Counted from the first letter of the stretch, positions 51,769 to 62,097 are shown. The stretch: 64,000 nt of DNA from Nitrosococcus watsonii C-113 (GCF_000143085.1 NC_014315.1:62001-126000); one strand, 5' to 3'. Notes: generated by a model not told the origin, from the letters alone. Made by a program: numbers and translations.

Positions 51769-52011
51769 CTATCTTAATTTGCTAATTTGCACCTGCCATA
51801 TCTCTGGTCCTTCTTCTAAGTATTGCCAGTTAAAATTTTCGCCCTGTTCCTGCTGGAACTGATAGTAGAGAGGTTTTGGATCATGATCATTGGTAAGGAG
51901 TAAGGCTTCTCCTGGTTCGAGTTCATAAAAGGTGCGGAAAATTAGGGGATGGCGTTCCTGGGGTCGGATACTACGTACGTCAATATTCGCTCTGAAGGTC
52001 TGCTGATTCAT
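51769..52011 (-). CDS. DUF2249 protein
   Basis: An 80-residue protein, DUF2249 family: IDVRSIRPQERHPLIFRTFYELEPGEALLLTNDHDPKPLYYQF matches the usual D-x-R-x-L-x-P-x-x-R-H-x-x-I pattern. A TusA-like fold is expected. These proteins cluster with nitric-oxide and nitrogen oxide metabolism genes in other bacteria, but no such partner is here. It opposes bioA. Confidence 0.88.
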   Translation of the reverse strand: MNQQTFRANIDVRSIRPQERHPLIFRTFYELEPGEALLLTNDHDPKPLYYQFQQEQGENFNWQYLEEGPEIWQVQISKLR

Positions 52012-52228
52012 TATTTTTCTCCAATGAAATCAAGTAAAAAACACGTGCTATAAACTTGTAGCATAATTGGTGATTATAATCAATATATAAAATACATCTT
52101 TTTATTGGGTAAGCAGCATTTGTCACGGAGTGGAAGCGCAAGGGATCTCTATGTTATTCCATTGCCCGTTTCCCCCTTTGCTCGGTAAGCTGTTAGAATT
52201 TTTTGCCGAAGAACGAAAAAATAGAGAC

Positions 52229-53587
52229 ATGAAGGCTATGAATAATCAACAATGGATTGAGCGGGATCTGGGTGTGCTCTGGCATCCTTGCACTCAAATG
52301 AAAGACCATGAGCAGTTACTTCTTATTCCCATTCGCCGGGGAGAGGGGGTATGGCTGGAAGATTTCCAGGGACGGCGTTATTTGGATGCAATTAGTTCCT
52401 GGTGGGTGAACTTGTTTGGCCACGCTAATCCGCGGATAAATGCAGCTATAACACAGCAACTAGATAAGTTGGAACATGTCTTATTGGCTGGTTTTTCCCA
52501 TGAAGCGGTTATTCGTCTCTCTGAACGACTGGTAGATATCACCCCGGCAGGATTAAGCCGTTGTTTTTATGCCGATAACGGCTCCTCAGCGATCGAGGTG
52601 GCGCTAAAGATGAGCTACCAATATTGGCGCAACGTGGGAAAATCCCGCAAAACCCGCTTTATTTCCCTTACTAATGGCTATCATGGCGAAACGCTGGGCG
52701 CCTTGGCAGTAGGGGATGTGGCGTTGTACAAGGAGACCTACCAACCTCTTTTAATGGATGTGATTACGGTTCCCTCTCCGGATTGTTTTTTCCGAGAGAA
52801 GGGCGAGAGCGAATCTGCCTATTGCCAGCGTCAGTTTATTCATATGGAAAGAGCCCTAGAGCGCTATGGAGAAGAGGCATGTGCCGTTATTGTGGAGCCG
52901 TTGGTCCAGTGTGCCGGCAATATGCGAATGTACGATCCAGTTTATTTATCCTTACTAAGGGATGCTTGTGATCGGCATGGCGTTCATTTGATCACCGATG
53001 AGATCGCGGTCGGTTTTGGCCGCACCGGAACTATGTTCGCCTGTGAACAAGCGGATATCACACCGGATTTTCTTTGTCTGTCCAAGGGGCTGACGGGGGG
53101 CTATCTTCCCTTGTCGGCAGTGTTGACTACCGAGAAGGTATATCAGGCATTTTACGACGACTATTCCACTCTGCGTGCTTTTCTCCATTCCCATAGTTTT
53201 ACTGGCAATGCCCTTGGCTGCAGTGCTGCCTTGGCGATCCTCGATATCTTCAAGGAGGATTCGGTGCTTGAAAATAACCGGTTATTGGCGCAAACGATGC
53301 GCCAGAGCACTGAGCATTTTATCGATCATCCCCATGTGGCGGAGGTGCGTCAGCATGGCATGATTCTGGCTATTGAAATGGTTAAGAATAAGGCATCCCG
53401 CGAGCCTTATCCCTGGCAAGAGCGGCGCGGACTGAAAGTTTATCAGCATGGTTTGCAAAAAGAAATGTTACTCCGGCCATTGGGTAATGTGGTCTACTTT
53501 ATGCCGCCTTATGTGATTACCCCTGAGCAAATCACTGATTTAGCTCAGGTTGCATGGGAAGGTATTAACCTTGCTACGCAAGATTAG
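52229..53587 (+). CDS. bioA: Adenosylmethionine-8-amino-7-oxononanoate aminotransferase
   Basis: A class III PLP aminotransferase of about 452 residues, biotin synthesis step from 7-keto-8-aminopelargonate to 7,8-diaminopelargonate. Marks: LWHPCTQMKDHEQLLLIPI (BioA start), SSWWVNLFGHANPRINAAI, the PLP lysine in FLCLSKGLTGGYLPLSA, and the C-terminal RPLGNVVYFMPPYVITPEQI. The ATG at 52229 begins MKAMNNQQWIERDLG; the longer frame to 52130 adds a proline-rich stretch that is not BioA-like, and the ATG at 52238 is an alternative. The rsmE gene follows 16 bases later. Confidence 0.93.
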   Translation: MKAMNNQQWIERDLGVLWHPCTQMKDHEQLLLIPIRRGEGVWLEDFQGRRYLDAISSWWVNLFGHANPRINAAITQQLDKLEHVLLAGFSHEAVIRLSERLVDITPAGLSRCFYADNGSSAIEVALKMSYQYWRNVGKSRKTRFISLTNGYHGETLGALAVGDVALYKETYQPLLMDVITVPSPDCFFREKGESESAYCQRQFIHMERALERYGEEACAVIVEPLVQCAGNMRMYDPVYLSLLRDACDRHGVHLITDEIAVGFGRTGTMFACEQADITPDFLCLSKGLTGGYLPLSAVLTTEKVYQAFYDDYSTLRAFLHSHSFTGNALGCSAALAILDIFKEDSVLENNRLLAQTMRQSTEHFIDHPHVAEVRQHGMILAIEMVKNKASREPYPWQERRGLKVYQHGLQKEMLLRPLGNVVYFMPPYVITPEQITDLAQVAWEGINLATQD

Positions 53588-53602
53588 ACGAAAGCGCTTG
53601 AG

Positions 53603-54334
53603 ATGCGTGTTCCCCGACTCTATTTTCCCTTGTCCTTATCGATAGGCTCTAGCGTATCCTTGGATGAACGGACTTTACAGTACGTGATCCGAGTGCTGCG
53701 CCTTAGGCTCGGTGCCCAATTGCGGTTATTTGATGGCCGGGGTGCCGAATATCAGGCAGTGCTGGAAATGGTAGAAAAACGGGCAGCCAGGGTTCGGATT
53801 TTAGAACGTATCGAGCATTATGTTGAGTCGCCTTTGCATATTGTTTTAGGGCAGGGGATTTCTCGGGGTGAGCGCATGGATTATGCGCTGCAAAAAGCCG
53901 TGGAATTGGGGGTGAGTCATATCGTTCCATTACTCACTGAGCGTAGTAGCGTCAATTTTTCTACAGGGCGTGCCGAGAAACGGTTACGCCATTGGCAAGG
54001 GGTTATTATCAGTGCTTGTGAACAATGTGGCCGCAATTATATCCCTCCAGTGGAGATACCTCGGTCGCTGGCGGATTTTCTTGGGGACGATCATGGGGGG
54101 CTGGCCGTGTTATTGGACCCCCGGAGCGAGCGGCCATTGAAGGCATTACCTTTGCCTTTGGATAATCGGCTAATATTGCTGATCGGTCCGGAAGGGGGAT
54201 TGAATGAAATAGAAATTAAGCAGGCACAACAGGCTGATTTTATTGGTGTTCGCCTTGGCCCCCGTATTTTACGGACTGAGACGGCTGCAGTAGCGGCGCT
54301 GACGGCGCTGCAGCTACTCTGGGGAGATTTATAG
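53603..54334 (+). CDS. rsmE: 16S rRNA m3U1498 methyltransferase
   Basis: A 243-residue SPOUT methyltransferase. N-terminal PUA-like domain (MRVPRLYFPLSL, ...LRLFDGRGAEY), then SRGERMDYALQKAVELGVSHI, SERSSVN and the SAM-binding knot LIGPEGGLNEIEIKQAQQ (about 193-210) with RLGPRILRTETAAVAAL. Uses SAM to methylate U1498 of 16S rRNA. It is coupled to bioA and ends 24 bases before the opposing chpC gene. Confidence 0.96.
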   Translation: MRVPRLYFPLSLSIGSSVSLDERTLQYVIRVLRLRLGAQLRLFDGRGAEYQAVLEMVEKRAARVRILERIEHYVESPLHIVLGQGISRGERMDYALQKAVELGVSHIVPLLTERSSVNFSTGRAEKRLRHWQGVIISACEQCGRNYIPPVEIPRSLADFLGDDHGGLAVLLDPRSERPLKALPLPLDNRLILLIGPEGGLNEIEIKQAQQADFIGVRLGPRILRTETAAVAALTALQLLWGDL

Positions 54335-54357
54335 CCGGGGGATATATTCTCTTGCAA

Positions 54358-54915
54358 TTATCCTGTAACGCACCTTTGAAGTGTTTCCTCCAGGTACTCG
54401 AGGTTGGGAATGAGCGCTGGAAGCTGATTGATTTCTGCGCGGCAGTGTAGGAAGGGACTGCTGGGGGCATGGGGAAAAGCCGAGAGGTTATTGCCATGGG
54501 CTAGGATTAGCTGCGGAATGTTTTGAATGATAAGGGCATAAAATTTCCGGCTAGAGTGCCTTCTTACTGTATTGAGTATGACAATATGGGCATGGTTTGA
54601 AAGCGGTGGAATCGGCTTTCTTTGAAGCGCTTCAAAGCTAACTAGCAAAAGAATCTGCTCTCGCCAGTGTACCGTACCGCATAGCCAGTAAGGAGCGTTG
54701 GGTAGGGGTTTAGGCTCAATATAGGGGATGATCTCGGCAATTGCGGTTCTGGGTAAAAGTAAAATTTGCTCTTGCAAAGGCAGCAGGATGCTGGGTATCT
54801 GGTTACTGGATTGGGCATGGCTGCTGGTTTTATCATCATCGTCATGGAGATGTGACTCTGCCCTGATATTTGAAATAGATAGCTGGTTGTTAGTCATGGT
54901 TAGTGGAAAAGTCAT
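54358..54915 (-). CDS. chpC: ChpC-like CheW-domain adaptor
   Basis: A 185-residue CheW-like protein. The CheW fold runs from about 42 to 175: IPSILLPLQEQILLLPRTAIAEIIPYIEPKPLP, then GTVHWREQILLLVSFEAL and a C-terminal region. It links receptors to ChpA. Position after chpB and similarity to the last gene of Pseudomonas pilGHIJK-chpABC support the name. It is nine bases downstream of chpB. An in-frame ATG six codons in is an alternative start. Confidence 0.78.
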   Translation of the reverse strand: MTFPLTMTNNQLSISNIRAESHLHDDDDKTSSHAQSSNQIPSILLPLQEQILLLPRTAIAEIIPYIEPKPLPNAPYWLCGTVHWREQILLLVSFEALQRKPIPPLSNHAHIVILNTVRRHSSRKFYALIIQNIPQLILAHGNNLSAFPHAPSSPFLHCRAEINQLPALIPNLEYLEETLQRCVTG

Positions 54916-54924
54916 AAATTAAGT

Positions 54925-55956
54925 TTAGCTTATTGCTTCCTTACGGCTTATGCGGTCCTTGACATGGGTATCTTCGAGCAGCTTAACAAGACTTTTGGCC
55001 AGCCCTTCGGGAGGAGCGCTGAAACTGACGGCCCCGGTGGCGCGAGCATAATCAGGCATGCTACTAATCTCACAGCTAGCGGCATCTTGAGCCCAGACCG
55101 TACCCCCATTGGCAAGAACATGATGACAGCCTTGGGCGCCATCCTCGCCCATACCGCTAAAGATAATGGCACCAGCCATGGCGCCAAAATGTTTTGATAC
55201 AGTGTGCATGATCGAGTCAATGGATGGATTATAGCGATAATTATGAATAGCAGGGAGCAGGGTCAAGCAGCGGTTATCATCAAAGCTGAGATCATATTTT
55301 TCTGGAGTGATCAAAACCTGCTGATTTTGAAGCCGGTGCCCCGGTTTCGGCACTTCTACGGAAAAGCAAGTATATTGAGCTAACTGTTTGGTAAGCAGTT
55401 CTAGAAAGTTGGCGCCAATGTGCTGCGCTACAATGAATGTGGTGGGTAATGTTTCTGGAATAGCGCTTAGAAAGCGTTGTAGCGCTTGAGGTCCACCCGT
55501 GGATGCGCCTAATACCCAAACCCGTTGTTCAGTTTTCTCCTTCGCTGAAAAGCCCTGTGGATTAAGTTGTCTCGGTGTTTCTTTTCCTAGTATTCTTGTC
55601 GTAGGGGCAAGGTTCGCAAGTTTAGCCAGTTTATTGCTTATCCGTTTTCCCCATTGAGCAAACTCAGTGGTTTTTTTACTTGTTTGGGGAGTTCCTTCAT
55701 TAAACAGCATTGGAAGGGAAGTCTGTTCTAAAAGTTTCTCAAATGCTTGGGCTTGCTTTTCATAAGCTTTGTCTAACCCTATAAAAAGCACATTAGCGTA
55801 ACGGCTTTCAGCTACAGTCAAAAATTGGATATCGGGAGGACCATCGGCAACCACGGAAAGGCCGTGTTGTTCTAAAATATGGCGGATCTGGAGTCGCATA
55901 TCTTTACAGTTACAGGCGATGGCAACCTGGACGGGCCTTTGTTTAGAAGGTGACAT
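54925..55956 (-). CDS. chpB: ChpB-like methylesterase with degenerate receiver
   Basis: A 343-residue CheB-type protein-glutamate methylesterase that removes methyl groups from PilJ. The catalytic triad is intact: Ser in VLGASTGGPQALQ (about 151), His in FIVAQHIGANFLE (about 177) and Asp in FSGMGEDGAQGCH (about 270). The N-terminal receiver-like domain lacks the acidic pair and the phospho-accepting Asp: the strand-3 position reads NVLFIGLDKAY. So phosphorylation control by ChpA is probably lost. It overlaps the chpA end by 14 bases. Confidence 0.88.
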   Translation of the reverse strand: MSPSKQRPVQVAIACNCKDMRLQIRHILEQHGLSVVADGPPDIQFLTVAESRYANVLFIGLDKAYEKQAQAFEKLLEQTSLPMLFNEGTPQTSKKTTEFAQWGKRISNKLAKLANLAPTTRILGKETPRQLNPQGFSAKEKTEQRVWVLGASTGGPQALQRFLSAIPETLPTTFIVAQHIGANFLELLTKQLAQYTCFSVEVPKPGHRLQNQQVLITPEKYDLSFDDNRCLTLLPAIHNYRYNPSIDSIMHTVSKHFGAMAGAIIFSGMGEDGAQGCHHVLANGGTVWAQDAASCEISSMPDYARATGAVSFSAPPEGLAKSLVKLLEDTHVKDRISRKEAIS

Positions 55957-58900
55957 TGGCCTCAGTCGTATTTAGAAAAAGTTGAATATGTTGTAATAAT
56001 TCGTCTTCTTGATAGGGTTTAATTAAATAGGTATTAACTCCTATTTGGTTAGCCCGATCCCGATGTTTTTTTCCGCTCCGGGAGGTAATCATGATGATCG
56101 GAATATCCTGCAATCGTTCATCTTTTCGGATGAACGTAGCAAGCTCGAAGCCGTCCATCCGCGGCATTTCAATATCTAGCAGGAAAATATCGGGGATGCT
56201 TTCCTGAAGAAGCTCTACCGCATTTACCCCATCCCGGGCCGTCAGTACTTCCATTCCATGGCGTTGCAAAATTTTCTCGGTAGTTTTGCGAATAGTAATG
56301 GAATCATCGATGACCATGACTATTGGTTTTTGCGCTATCTTGGTAGCTGTTTGCTGCCTTATCGATATAGAGGTTTCTGTTTTTTGTGCAATCTTGCGGA
56401 TCAGGGCTGGCAGATCCAAGATAAGCACTACTCTGCCATCCCCTAGAATGGTTGCGCCGGCTATCTCTTTAATGGCGCCGAGCTGAGGTCCCACTGATTT
56501 AATGACAATTTCACGACTGCCTATCAGAGTGTCTACTAGTATGGCGGCCTGAAATTCACCCGAGCGCACTAATAACACAGGGTAATGGGTATTAGAAGAG
56601 GAAGAGGATGTTTCTGGGTAATCTTGTCCCAGGGCGGCGCCAAGATGAATAAAGCGATAATTAACGTCTTCATGGGAAAATAGGCGTTGTTCGCTAGCAA
56701 GTAGAGAATCAATGGTTTCCTTATCAAGGCGGATTACACTTTGTACGCTAATGATAGGTAAAGCGAAAAGTTCATTGTTCGTTTCGACTAGCAGAGCCTG
56801 GACAATGGTAAGGGTTAGTGGAAGACGGATGGTAAAGGTTGTTCCCTTGCCTTTTTGGGAGGTGATAGCTAAGGTTCCGTTGAGGGCTCGTATTTCGCTA
56901 TTGACAACATCCATGCCTATTCCACGCCCCGCAACTTGGGAAATGTTATCAGCAGTGCTAAAACCCGATTCCAGGATGAGTTGGATTAGATCATCGTCGG
57001 GCGGCATCGCCTCTTTTTGCACCAGCCCTCGAGTAAGTGCTTTAGCACGTATTTTCTCTAAATCAATGCCTTGCCCGTCATCGCTTACGTGGATAACAAT
57101 TTCCGAACCTTCGCGAATCAGTGAGAGGGAAATGCTACCCATTTCTTTCTTGCCAGCCGCGATACGGAGGGGGGGGGACTCAATACCATGAGCAATACTA
57201 TTTCGCAGCATATGCTCAAGGGGAGCAATAATACGATTTAATACTGTACGGTCCAGTTCATGACCGCTATCTGTTATTTTTATCTGGACTTTTTTATCGA
57301 GTTCCTGCGCTGTTTGGCGAACGATTCTATGAAGGCGCGGCGTTACTCCCGTAAACGGTAGCATCCGTGTGTTCATTAAACCCTGTTGTAGATCAGCTCC
57401 CGTGCGTGATTGCTGGAGTAGGAGGATATCCGCTTCCCGTGCTGTCTCATCTAGTGTTTCTTTAATATTAGTGAGATCGCTGATACTTTCTACGAGTCCC
57501 CGCGATAATTGGTGTAATTGAGAATAGCGATCCATTTCCAAGGGATCAAAGCCTTCCAGATGCTGGTTGTTTTTTTCTTCATGGCGGTAAATAATTTGGG
57601 CTTCTGTTTCGATCTCTAATCTACGGATTTGACTCCGCAGGCGGGCAACGGTTCGTTCCATTTCGCCAAGATTTAAACGTATTGTTCCAATCTGTTGCTC
57701 GATGCGAGTGCTAAAGATATTGACTTCGGCGGCATTGTTAACTAGGTGATCCAGTAAATCAGCCCGTACCCGTACTTGTTCTACCGGCGAGGTTCCGGTT
57801 TCCGTGAGAGGATGCGTAGTTTTATGCAGTTCCTGTTCCGGGGGAATAGCTAGTGCCGCTGGCAATTCTTGATTATGGATTAGCCGCGCTTGTTCCGAAT
57901 TCTGAGAGGATGGGAGATCTTCAGAACTATAACGACTTATCTCAATCAATAAGTCCGATATGGAGGGAAGTGGGGCAGCGTTTTGAGCGAATTCGCATAA
58001 TGTGCATAATCTATCAAGGCAATGTTGCAAAAGCCCAAATAGTTCTGGTTCCGCATTTCGTTTCCCTTCTGTTACCGCGCTTGCCACTGTTTCCATATGA
58101 TGGGTCAGATCAGCCAACAAGGTAACCCCTGCTAGTCGCGCGCCACCTTTTAAGGTGTGCAGATGCCGTTGAAATTCCTCGGCTGGAACCTGCTCTGAGG
58201 AGGGGTTTTCCTGCCAGGCTGAAAGGCTTATCTGACTAGCTTGCAGCAGCTCATCGGCTTCTTCTAGGAAAGCAGCAACTAGCTCGTTATTGGGATCGAT
58301 GGGGAGATCTTTTATTAAACCAGGATCAGGGGCATCATCCGGTGAAAGTACATCCGGCGTTGGCGGTGTTTTTTCCGTACACGGTAAGGAGTCAGCCATT
58401 CCATGAATACGGGAGGATACATCATTGGCAGCGAGTAAAGCAGCCCCGTGGCGAAGGGAGTCGCACATTTCCGCAAGCCGGTCATGGCCTTCTTGTAGCA
58501 GACAGAGGAATTCATTGTTATCTGTGGCGCCTTTATCAATAGCGACGGTAATAAGAGATTCCAGATCGTGGCTAAGGTCGCCCAGAGCGGTAAGGTTAGC
58601 CAGGCGCGCACCCCCTTTTAGGGTATGAAGTTCTCGTTGTAGTTGTTGTACTGGCGTGCTCTCTTGAGGAGATGCGCGCAGGTCGGTTAGGGTAGTCTCT
58701 ATAGCTTGCAGAATGTCATCCGCCTCATCGAGGAAAACGGCTAGTAGCTCTGGATCGGAAAGGTATCCAGAAGCTGAAGAAGTATGCTGGTCTGAAATGA
58801 AAGTCTCTTGCTTCGCTAACTGTGCTTTCTGGGTAGATTCTGGATCATGTTCAGAAATTTTCTCCCCGGTGGAAGGCTCACTGTTTTTAGCAGAGGGGGC

Positions 58901-61231
58901 GCAGGAATTTTCTATGTCAGTAGCTTGGAGGATGGGGTCATCCTCACCGGAAGTAAGATTGGGCATACTGTCAGCTACGGCCTGTGCCCTATGTGATAAT
59001 GCCAAAATACTCTCGGCCGGTTTCCCTCCCCCTTGCGTGAACAAGGTAAGAAGTTGTGATAATGCTTGCTGTGCTCCTTCAATTATTTCAAATACCGCGG
59101 GCTTTATTTCAATTGCTCCCTCCATGATACGGTTAAGCATATTTTCAATAGCCCAGGCTAGCTCGCCGATATCGGTTGCGCCGACAAGGCGCCCACTGCC
59201 TTTGAGGGTGTGAAAGGAGCGGCGTATTGTTTTAAGCGCTTCTTGTTGGTTGCTGTCCTGTCGCCATTGAGAAAAATGCTTAGCAATGGAAAGCATCTCT
59301 TCTTGGGCTTCTTCAATAAAATAGGTGGCAATTTCTGGATCGACACCTTCTGGATAGACCGGCGTGCTAGGAATTTCCCAGATGGTTTGATGGGATGGAA
59401 CAGAGTCGCTTTTTATCCCTGGGCTAGAACTCGCTTCAGTAATCTCTGAAGCCGGCTCTTCGGAGACAGGTATAGCGTCGACAGATTCAACTGTGGCTGG
59501 GTGCTCATCAGCGGTATTATCCACCGACTCTGAGATGCGGGTTAAGCAGTCCGCTGCGGTATCTAAGAGTGAGCCGCTTGCTAGCGCGCCTTCCGTCAAC
59601 ATTTCTAGATAAAGCTCTATGGCGCAAATGGCTTCTGCTAGAGCTTCCAGGTTAGTTGGGGAGGTATTATAGCTTTTTCCGATAAGGGTTTTATTAATAC
59701 AGAGGTTACATTCCGTAATCAAATCAGCAATGCGGGTTAGTCCCAGCACCGACAAGGTCTCGGAAATTTGCTGTAATTTATTCGGAACTGGGTCTAATAT
59801 GTTCGGGTCGTTCAGATTCAGGCTATAGCTAGTTAGCGCTCCACTTACGATAGACAATTCATCGAGACATTCTTTTGTTGCCGTGTGGAGGGCTGATTCA
59901 ACATTGCTGTTACTCTCAGGATCGCGGTCTAAAGGCGCTGCTTGATGAATATTAAAGTGATGGTGGGCGGTGGAGGAGCCTTTTTTGGGGTTTCTGGAAA
60001 GCGCTATTTCTGTTTGTAGTGATGCCTCAACCTTAAGTAAACTATCAGCCAGTTCCAACTGCTTATTGCGGTCAAATTCGGCTTCGTTTTGGCTCGTTTC
60101 TTCCATCTGTATGATTGCTTCATGTAGGATAGAAATAGGTGTATTAAAGCCAATGATTGCTAAGGTATCAACCATTTTGTGAAGCAGATAGCTTAGATTC
60201 TCGATTTTTTGAGGTTGTGTATTAGTGCGATCAAAAATATCCAGGCTGTCTTTAACTTGGGCAAGATCCTCGTGGAAGGCATCAAGCACCGTATTAATAA
60301 CTTCGGTCCCTAGGTTATTGAGAGAGGATTGATCCGAAGGAGCATAATTCTCTAATTGGTAAGTTGTTTTTATAGCGGTAACATAGCTTCCAGAAGAGGT
60401 TGCATTAGCGATTTGGAGTAATAGTGATTTAAGCAGATGGTCAGTGATATCGGCTACCAGTGCGGGCTCGCCTGATTGAATCAATATTTTGATTTTCTTA
60501 TTTAACTCTCCTAATAAGAGTTTTATTTCTTGTGTTGATTGGATGCCATTTTCTTGTAGTGCTTCAATAACGCCCTGAGATAACCACCATAGGCGAATAG
60601 CGGCAACGTCACGGCAATTTTTTCGTAATTCAGATATTACCTCGGCGAGACGAAGAAGACTATCATTAGCGGAATTTCGGAACCAGCTGAGGAGAGCAGA
60701 CTCATACTGCAGGCGTAATTTGGAGGAAAACAGGGAAGGAATATCGCCATCCATCTCCAATAAATAAGATGTCAGGGTATCTGGGAGCAGAGTATTTAAT
60801 TCTGGATCAAAGAAGTCAATTTTTTTTAGCGGAGTTTGATTATAAGTTTGGCGTATTTCATTTACTATAGGCAAGACACTAATGGGATGATCTTTTTTTC
60901 CTGAATTTAGGCGATTTAGATAATCCTGTAGTGAAAGTGTCCCCTGCATCAATGCTTCTAGGGCTTGTGTATCAGCTTCTATTCTTTTCTCAAGGATGCC
61001 AAGGGCGAGCGCTTTGGTTTCAGCAGCAAGCAAATTTGCCCCTGCTAATTCCACCATTTCAAGAACCCCTTCTACCTGATGTAAATGGTTCAGGTAGAAG
61101 CGTAATTGAGTGATATCTTCTATATTTTCGGCAAAAGCTTCTAAAGCTAAACTCGCATCACGCAATGACTCTTCAAGCTCTTTTTTGACCCAGCTAAGCG
61201 CGCTTTGGCTAAACTCATAATTTGTGCTCAT
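55943..61231 (-). CDS. chpA: ChpA-like hybrid histidine kinase (multi-Hpt CheA)
   Basis: A 1762-residue chemosensory kinase. Three canonical Hpt phosphotransfer motifs: SFHTLKGSGRLVG (about 670), ELHTLKGGARLAN (about 866) and HLHTLKGGARLAG (about 1024). The N-terminal 600 residues hold degenerate Hpt-like helical repeats. The kinase core has the N-box HMLRNSIAHGIESPPLR (about 1342) and GRGIGMDVVNSEIRALNG (about 1437), then a CheW-like domain (about 1475-1600) and a C-terminal receiver with the phospho-Asp in IFLLDIEMPRMDGFEL (about 1685). This is the ChpA layout of the Pil-Chp system, which controls type IV pilus twitching and cAMP. No break in the frame. Confidence 0.95.
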   Translation of the reverse strand: MSTNYEFSQSALSWVKKELEESLRDASLALEAFAENIEDITQLRFYLNHLHQVEGVLEMVELAGANLLAAETKALALGILEKRIEADTQALEALMQGTLSLQDYLNRLNSGKKDHPISVLPIVNEIRQTYNQTPLKKIDFFDPELNTLLPDTLTSYLLEMDGDIPSLFSSKLRLQYESALLSWFRNSANDSLLRLAEVISELRKNCRDVAAIRLWWLSQGVIEALQENGIQSTQEIKLLLGELNKKIKILIQSGEPALVADITDHLLKSLLLQIANATSSGSYVTAIKTTYQLENYAPSDQSSLNNLGTEVINTVLDAFHEDLAQVKDSLDIFDRTNTQPQKIENLSYLLHKMVDTLAIIGFNTPISILHEAIIQMEETSQNEAEFDRNKQLELADSLLKVEASLQTEIALSRNPKKGSSTAHHHFNIHQAAPLDRDPESNSNVESALHTATKECLDELSIVSGALTSYSLNLNDPNILDPVPNKLQQISETLSVLGLTRIADLITECNLCINKTLIGKSYNTSPTNLEALAEAICAIELYLEMLTEGALASGSLLDTAADCLTRISESVDNTADEHPATVESVDAIPVSEEPASEITEASSSPGIKSDSVPSHQTIWEIPSTPVYPEGVDPEIATYFIEEAQEEMLSIAKHFSQWRQDSNQQEALKTIRRSFHTLKGSGRLVGATDIGELAWAIENMLNRIMEGAIEIKPAVFEIIEGAQQALSQLLTLFTQGGGKPAESILALSHRAQAVADSMPNLTSGEDDPILQATDIENSCAPSAKNSEPSTGEKISEHDPESTQKAQLAKQETFISDQHTSSASGYLSDPELLAVFLDEADDILQAIETTLTDLRASPQESTPVQQLQRELHTLKGGARLANLTALGDLSHDLESLITVAIDKGATDNNEFLCLLQEGHDRLAEMCDSLRHGAALLAANDVSSRIHGMADSLPCTEKTPPTPDVLSPDDAPDPGLIKDLPIDPNNELVAAFLEEADELLQASQISLSAWQENPSSEQVPAEEFQRHLHTLKGGARLAGVTLLADLTHHMETVASAVTEGKRNAEPELFGLLQHCLDRLCTLCEFAQNAAPLPSISDLLIEISRYSSEDLPSSQNSEQARLIHNQELPAALAIPPEQELHKTTHPLTETGTSPVEQVRVRADLLDHLVNNAAEVNIFSTRIEQQIGTIRLNLGEMERTVARLRSQIRRLEIETEAQIIYRHEEKNNQHLEGFDPLEMDRYSQLHQLSRGLVESISDLTNIKETLDETAREADILLLQQSRTGADLQQGLMNTRMLPFTGVTPRLHRIVRQTAQELDKKVQIKITDSGHELDRTVLNRIIAPLEHMLRNSIAHGIESPPLRIAAGKKEMGSISLSLIREGSEIVIHVSDDGQGIDLEKIRAKALTRGLVQKEAMPPDDDLIQLILESGFSTADNISQVAGRGIGMDVVNSEIRALNGTLAITSQKGKGTTFTIRLPLTLTIVQALLVETNNELFALPIISVQSVIRLDKETIDSLLASEQRLFSHEDVNYRFIHLGAALGQDYPETSSSSSNTHYPVLLVRSGEFQAAILVDTLIGSREIVIKSVGPQLGAIKEIAGATILGDGRVVLILDLPALIRKIAQKTETSISIRQQTATKIAQKPIVMVIDDSITIRKTTEKILQRHGMEVLTARDGVNAVELLQESIPDIFLLDIEMPRMDGFELATFIRKDERLQDIPIIMITSRSGKKHRDRANQIGVNTYLIKPYQEDELLQHIQLFLNTTEANVTF

Positions 61232-61248
61232 AAGCTGTTCTCCTGCTA

Positions 61249-62097
61249 CTATGAGTCGGCTTTACGCCGATAGGCAAGCGTATTTTCATGATTTATCTTT
61301 TCTAACGCTGGATGCGCCCAATTAAATACATCGCTAATGCTTAAAATTAATAAACCGCCAGGTGCTAGGTGGGTAACTAAAGTATCTAAAATTAAAGAAT
61401 GTTTATCTAAATTAAAGTATATAAGGAAATTCTGGCACACAATAATATTCATTTTTCCTAAAGGAGCATTTTTTGCTTGTAGCACATTTAGCCTAGAAAA
61501 ACATACTCGATTACGAACCATTAGTTTGGTTTGATAAAAGTCGTCATCTAACGGAATAAAATACTTAGTACGTAAATAGGAGGGAATGTTGGTCAGCCTG
61601 CTCTTATGATATATACCTTGCTTTCCCGTGGTGAGCGCAGAGTGGCTAATATCGGTAGCTGTGATTCCAAAAAATATATTTTTATTCGCCCGGGTATTTT
61701 TATCTATAATTATGGCAAGAGAATAGGCCTCTTCGCCAGTAGCGCAGGCCACGCTCCAAGCATGGATGCTGTGCTGTGTCTTACTGAGTGAGTATTGATT
61801 GGATAGCAAAAACTTTTCAATAAGGGATAAAGAGTCAGGATCCCGAAAGAAGCGCGTTTCATTGACGGTTAGACTATCAATGAGAACTCTCCATTCCATG
61901 CTGTTTTTATGTAATGATTTTAAGTAATTATAGTAGTGATGGAAATCATCGAAACCATGGACCCTCATCCGCATACGAAGGCGGGTTTCTAAAAAAGAAT
62001 TTGGAATTGTATCCGTAAAAATACCAAATTCCTCTAAAATTTCTGCCCACATGGGATAATTTTTAGCGCTGAGATTCGGCTGCGGGTTAAGCTTCAT
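61249..62097 (-). CDS. pilK: PilK-like CheR methyltransferase
   Basis: A 282-residue CheR-family SAM-dependent methyltransferase. HFHHYYNYLKSLH-like N-terminal helices, NETRFFRDPDSLSLI (about 79-93), the SAM motif IHAWSVACATGEEAYSLAIII (about 110-130) and IIVCQNFLIYF, the CheR NPPY-like region. It methylates glutamates of PilJ. It lies between pilJ and chpA, as in Pseudomonas. The shorter gap of 13 bases to pilJ supports co-transcription. Confidence 0.9.
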   Translation of the reverse strand: MKLNPQPNLSAKNYPMWAEILEEFGIFTDTIPNSFLETRLRMRMRVHGFDDFHHYYNYLKSLHKNSMEWRVLIDSLTVNETRFFRDPDSLSLIEKFLLSNQYSLSKTQHSIHAWSVACATGEEAYSLAIIIDKNTRANKNIFFGITATDISHSALTTGKQGIYHKSRLTNIPSYLRTKYFIPLDDDFYQTKLMVRNRVCFSRLNVLQAKNAPLGKMNIIVCQNFLIYFNLDKHSLILDTLVTHLAPGGLLILSISDVFNWAHPALEKINHENTLAYRRKADS

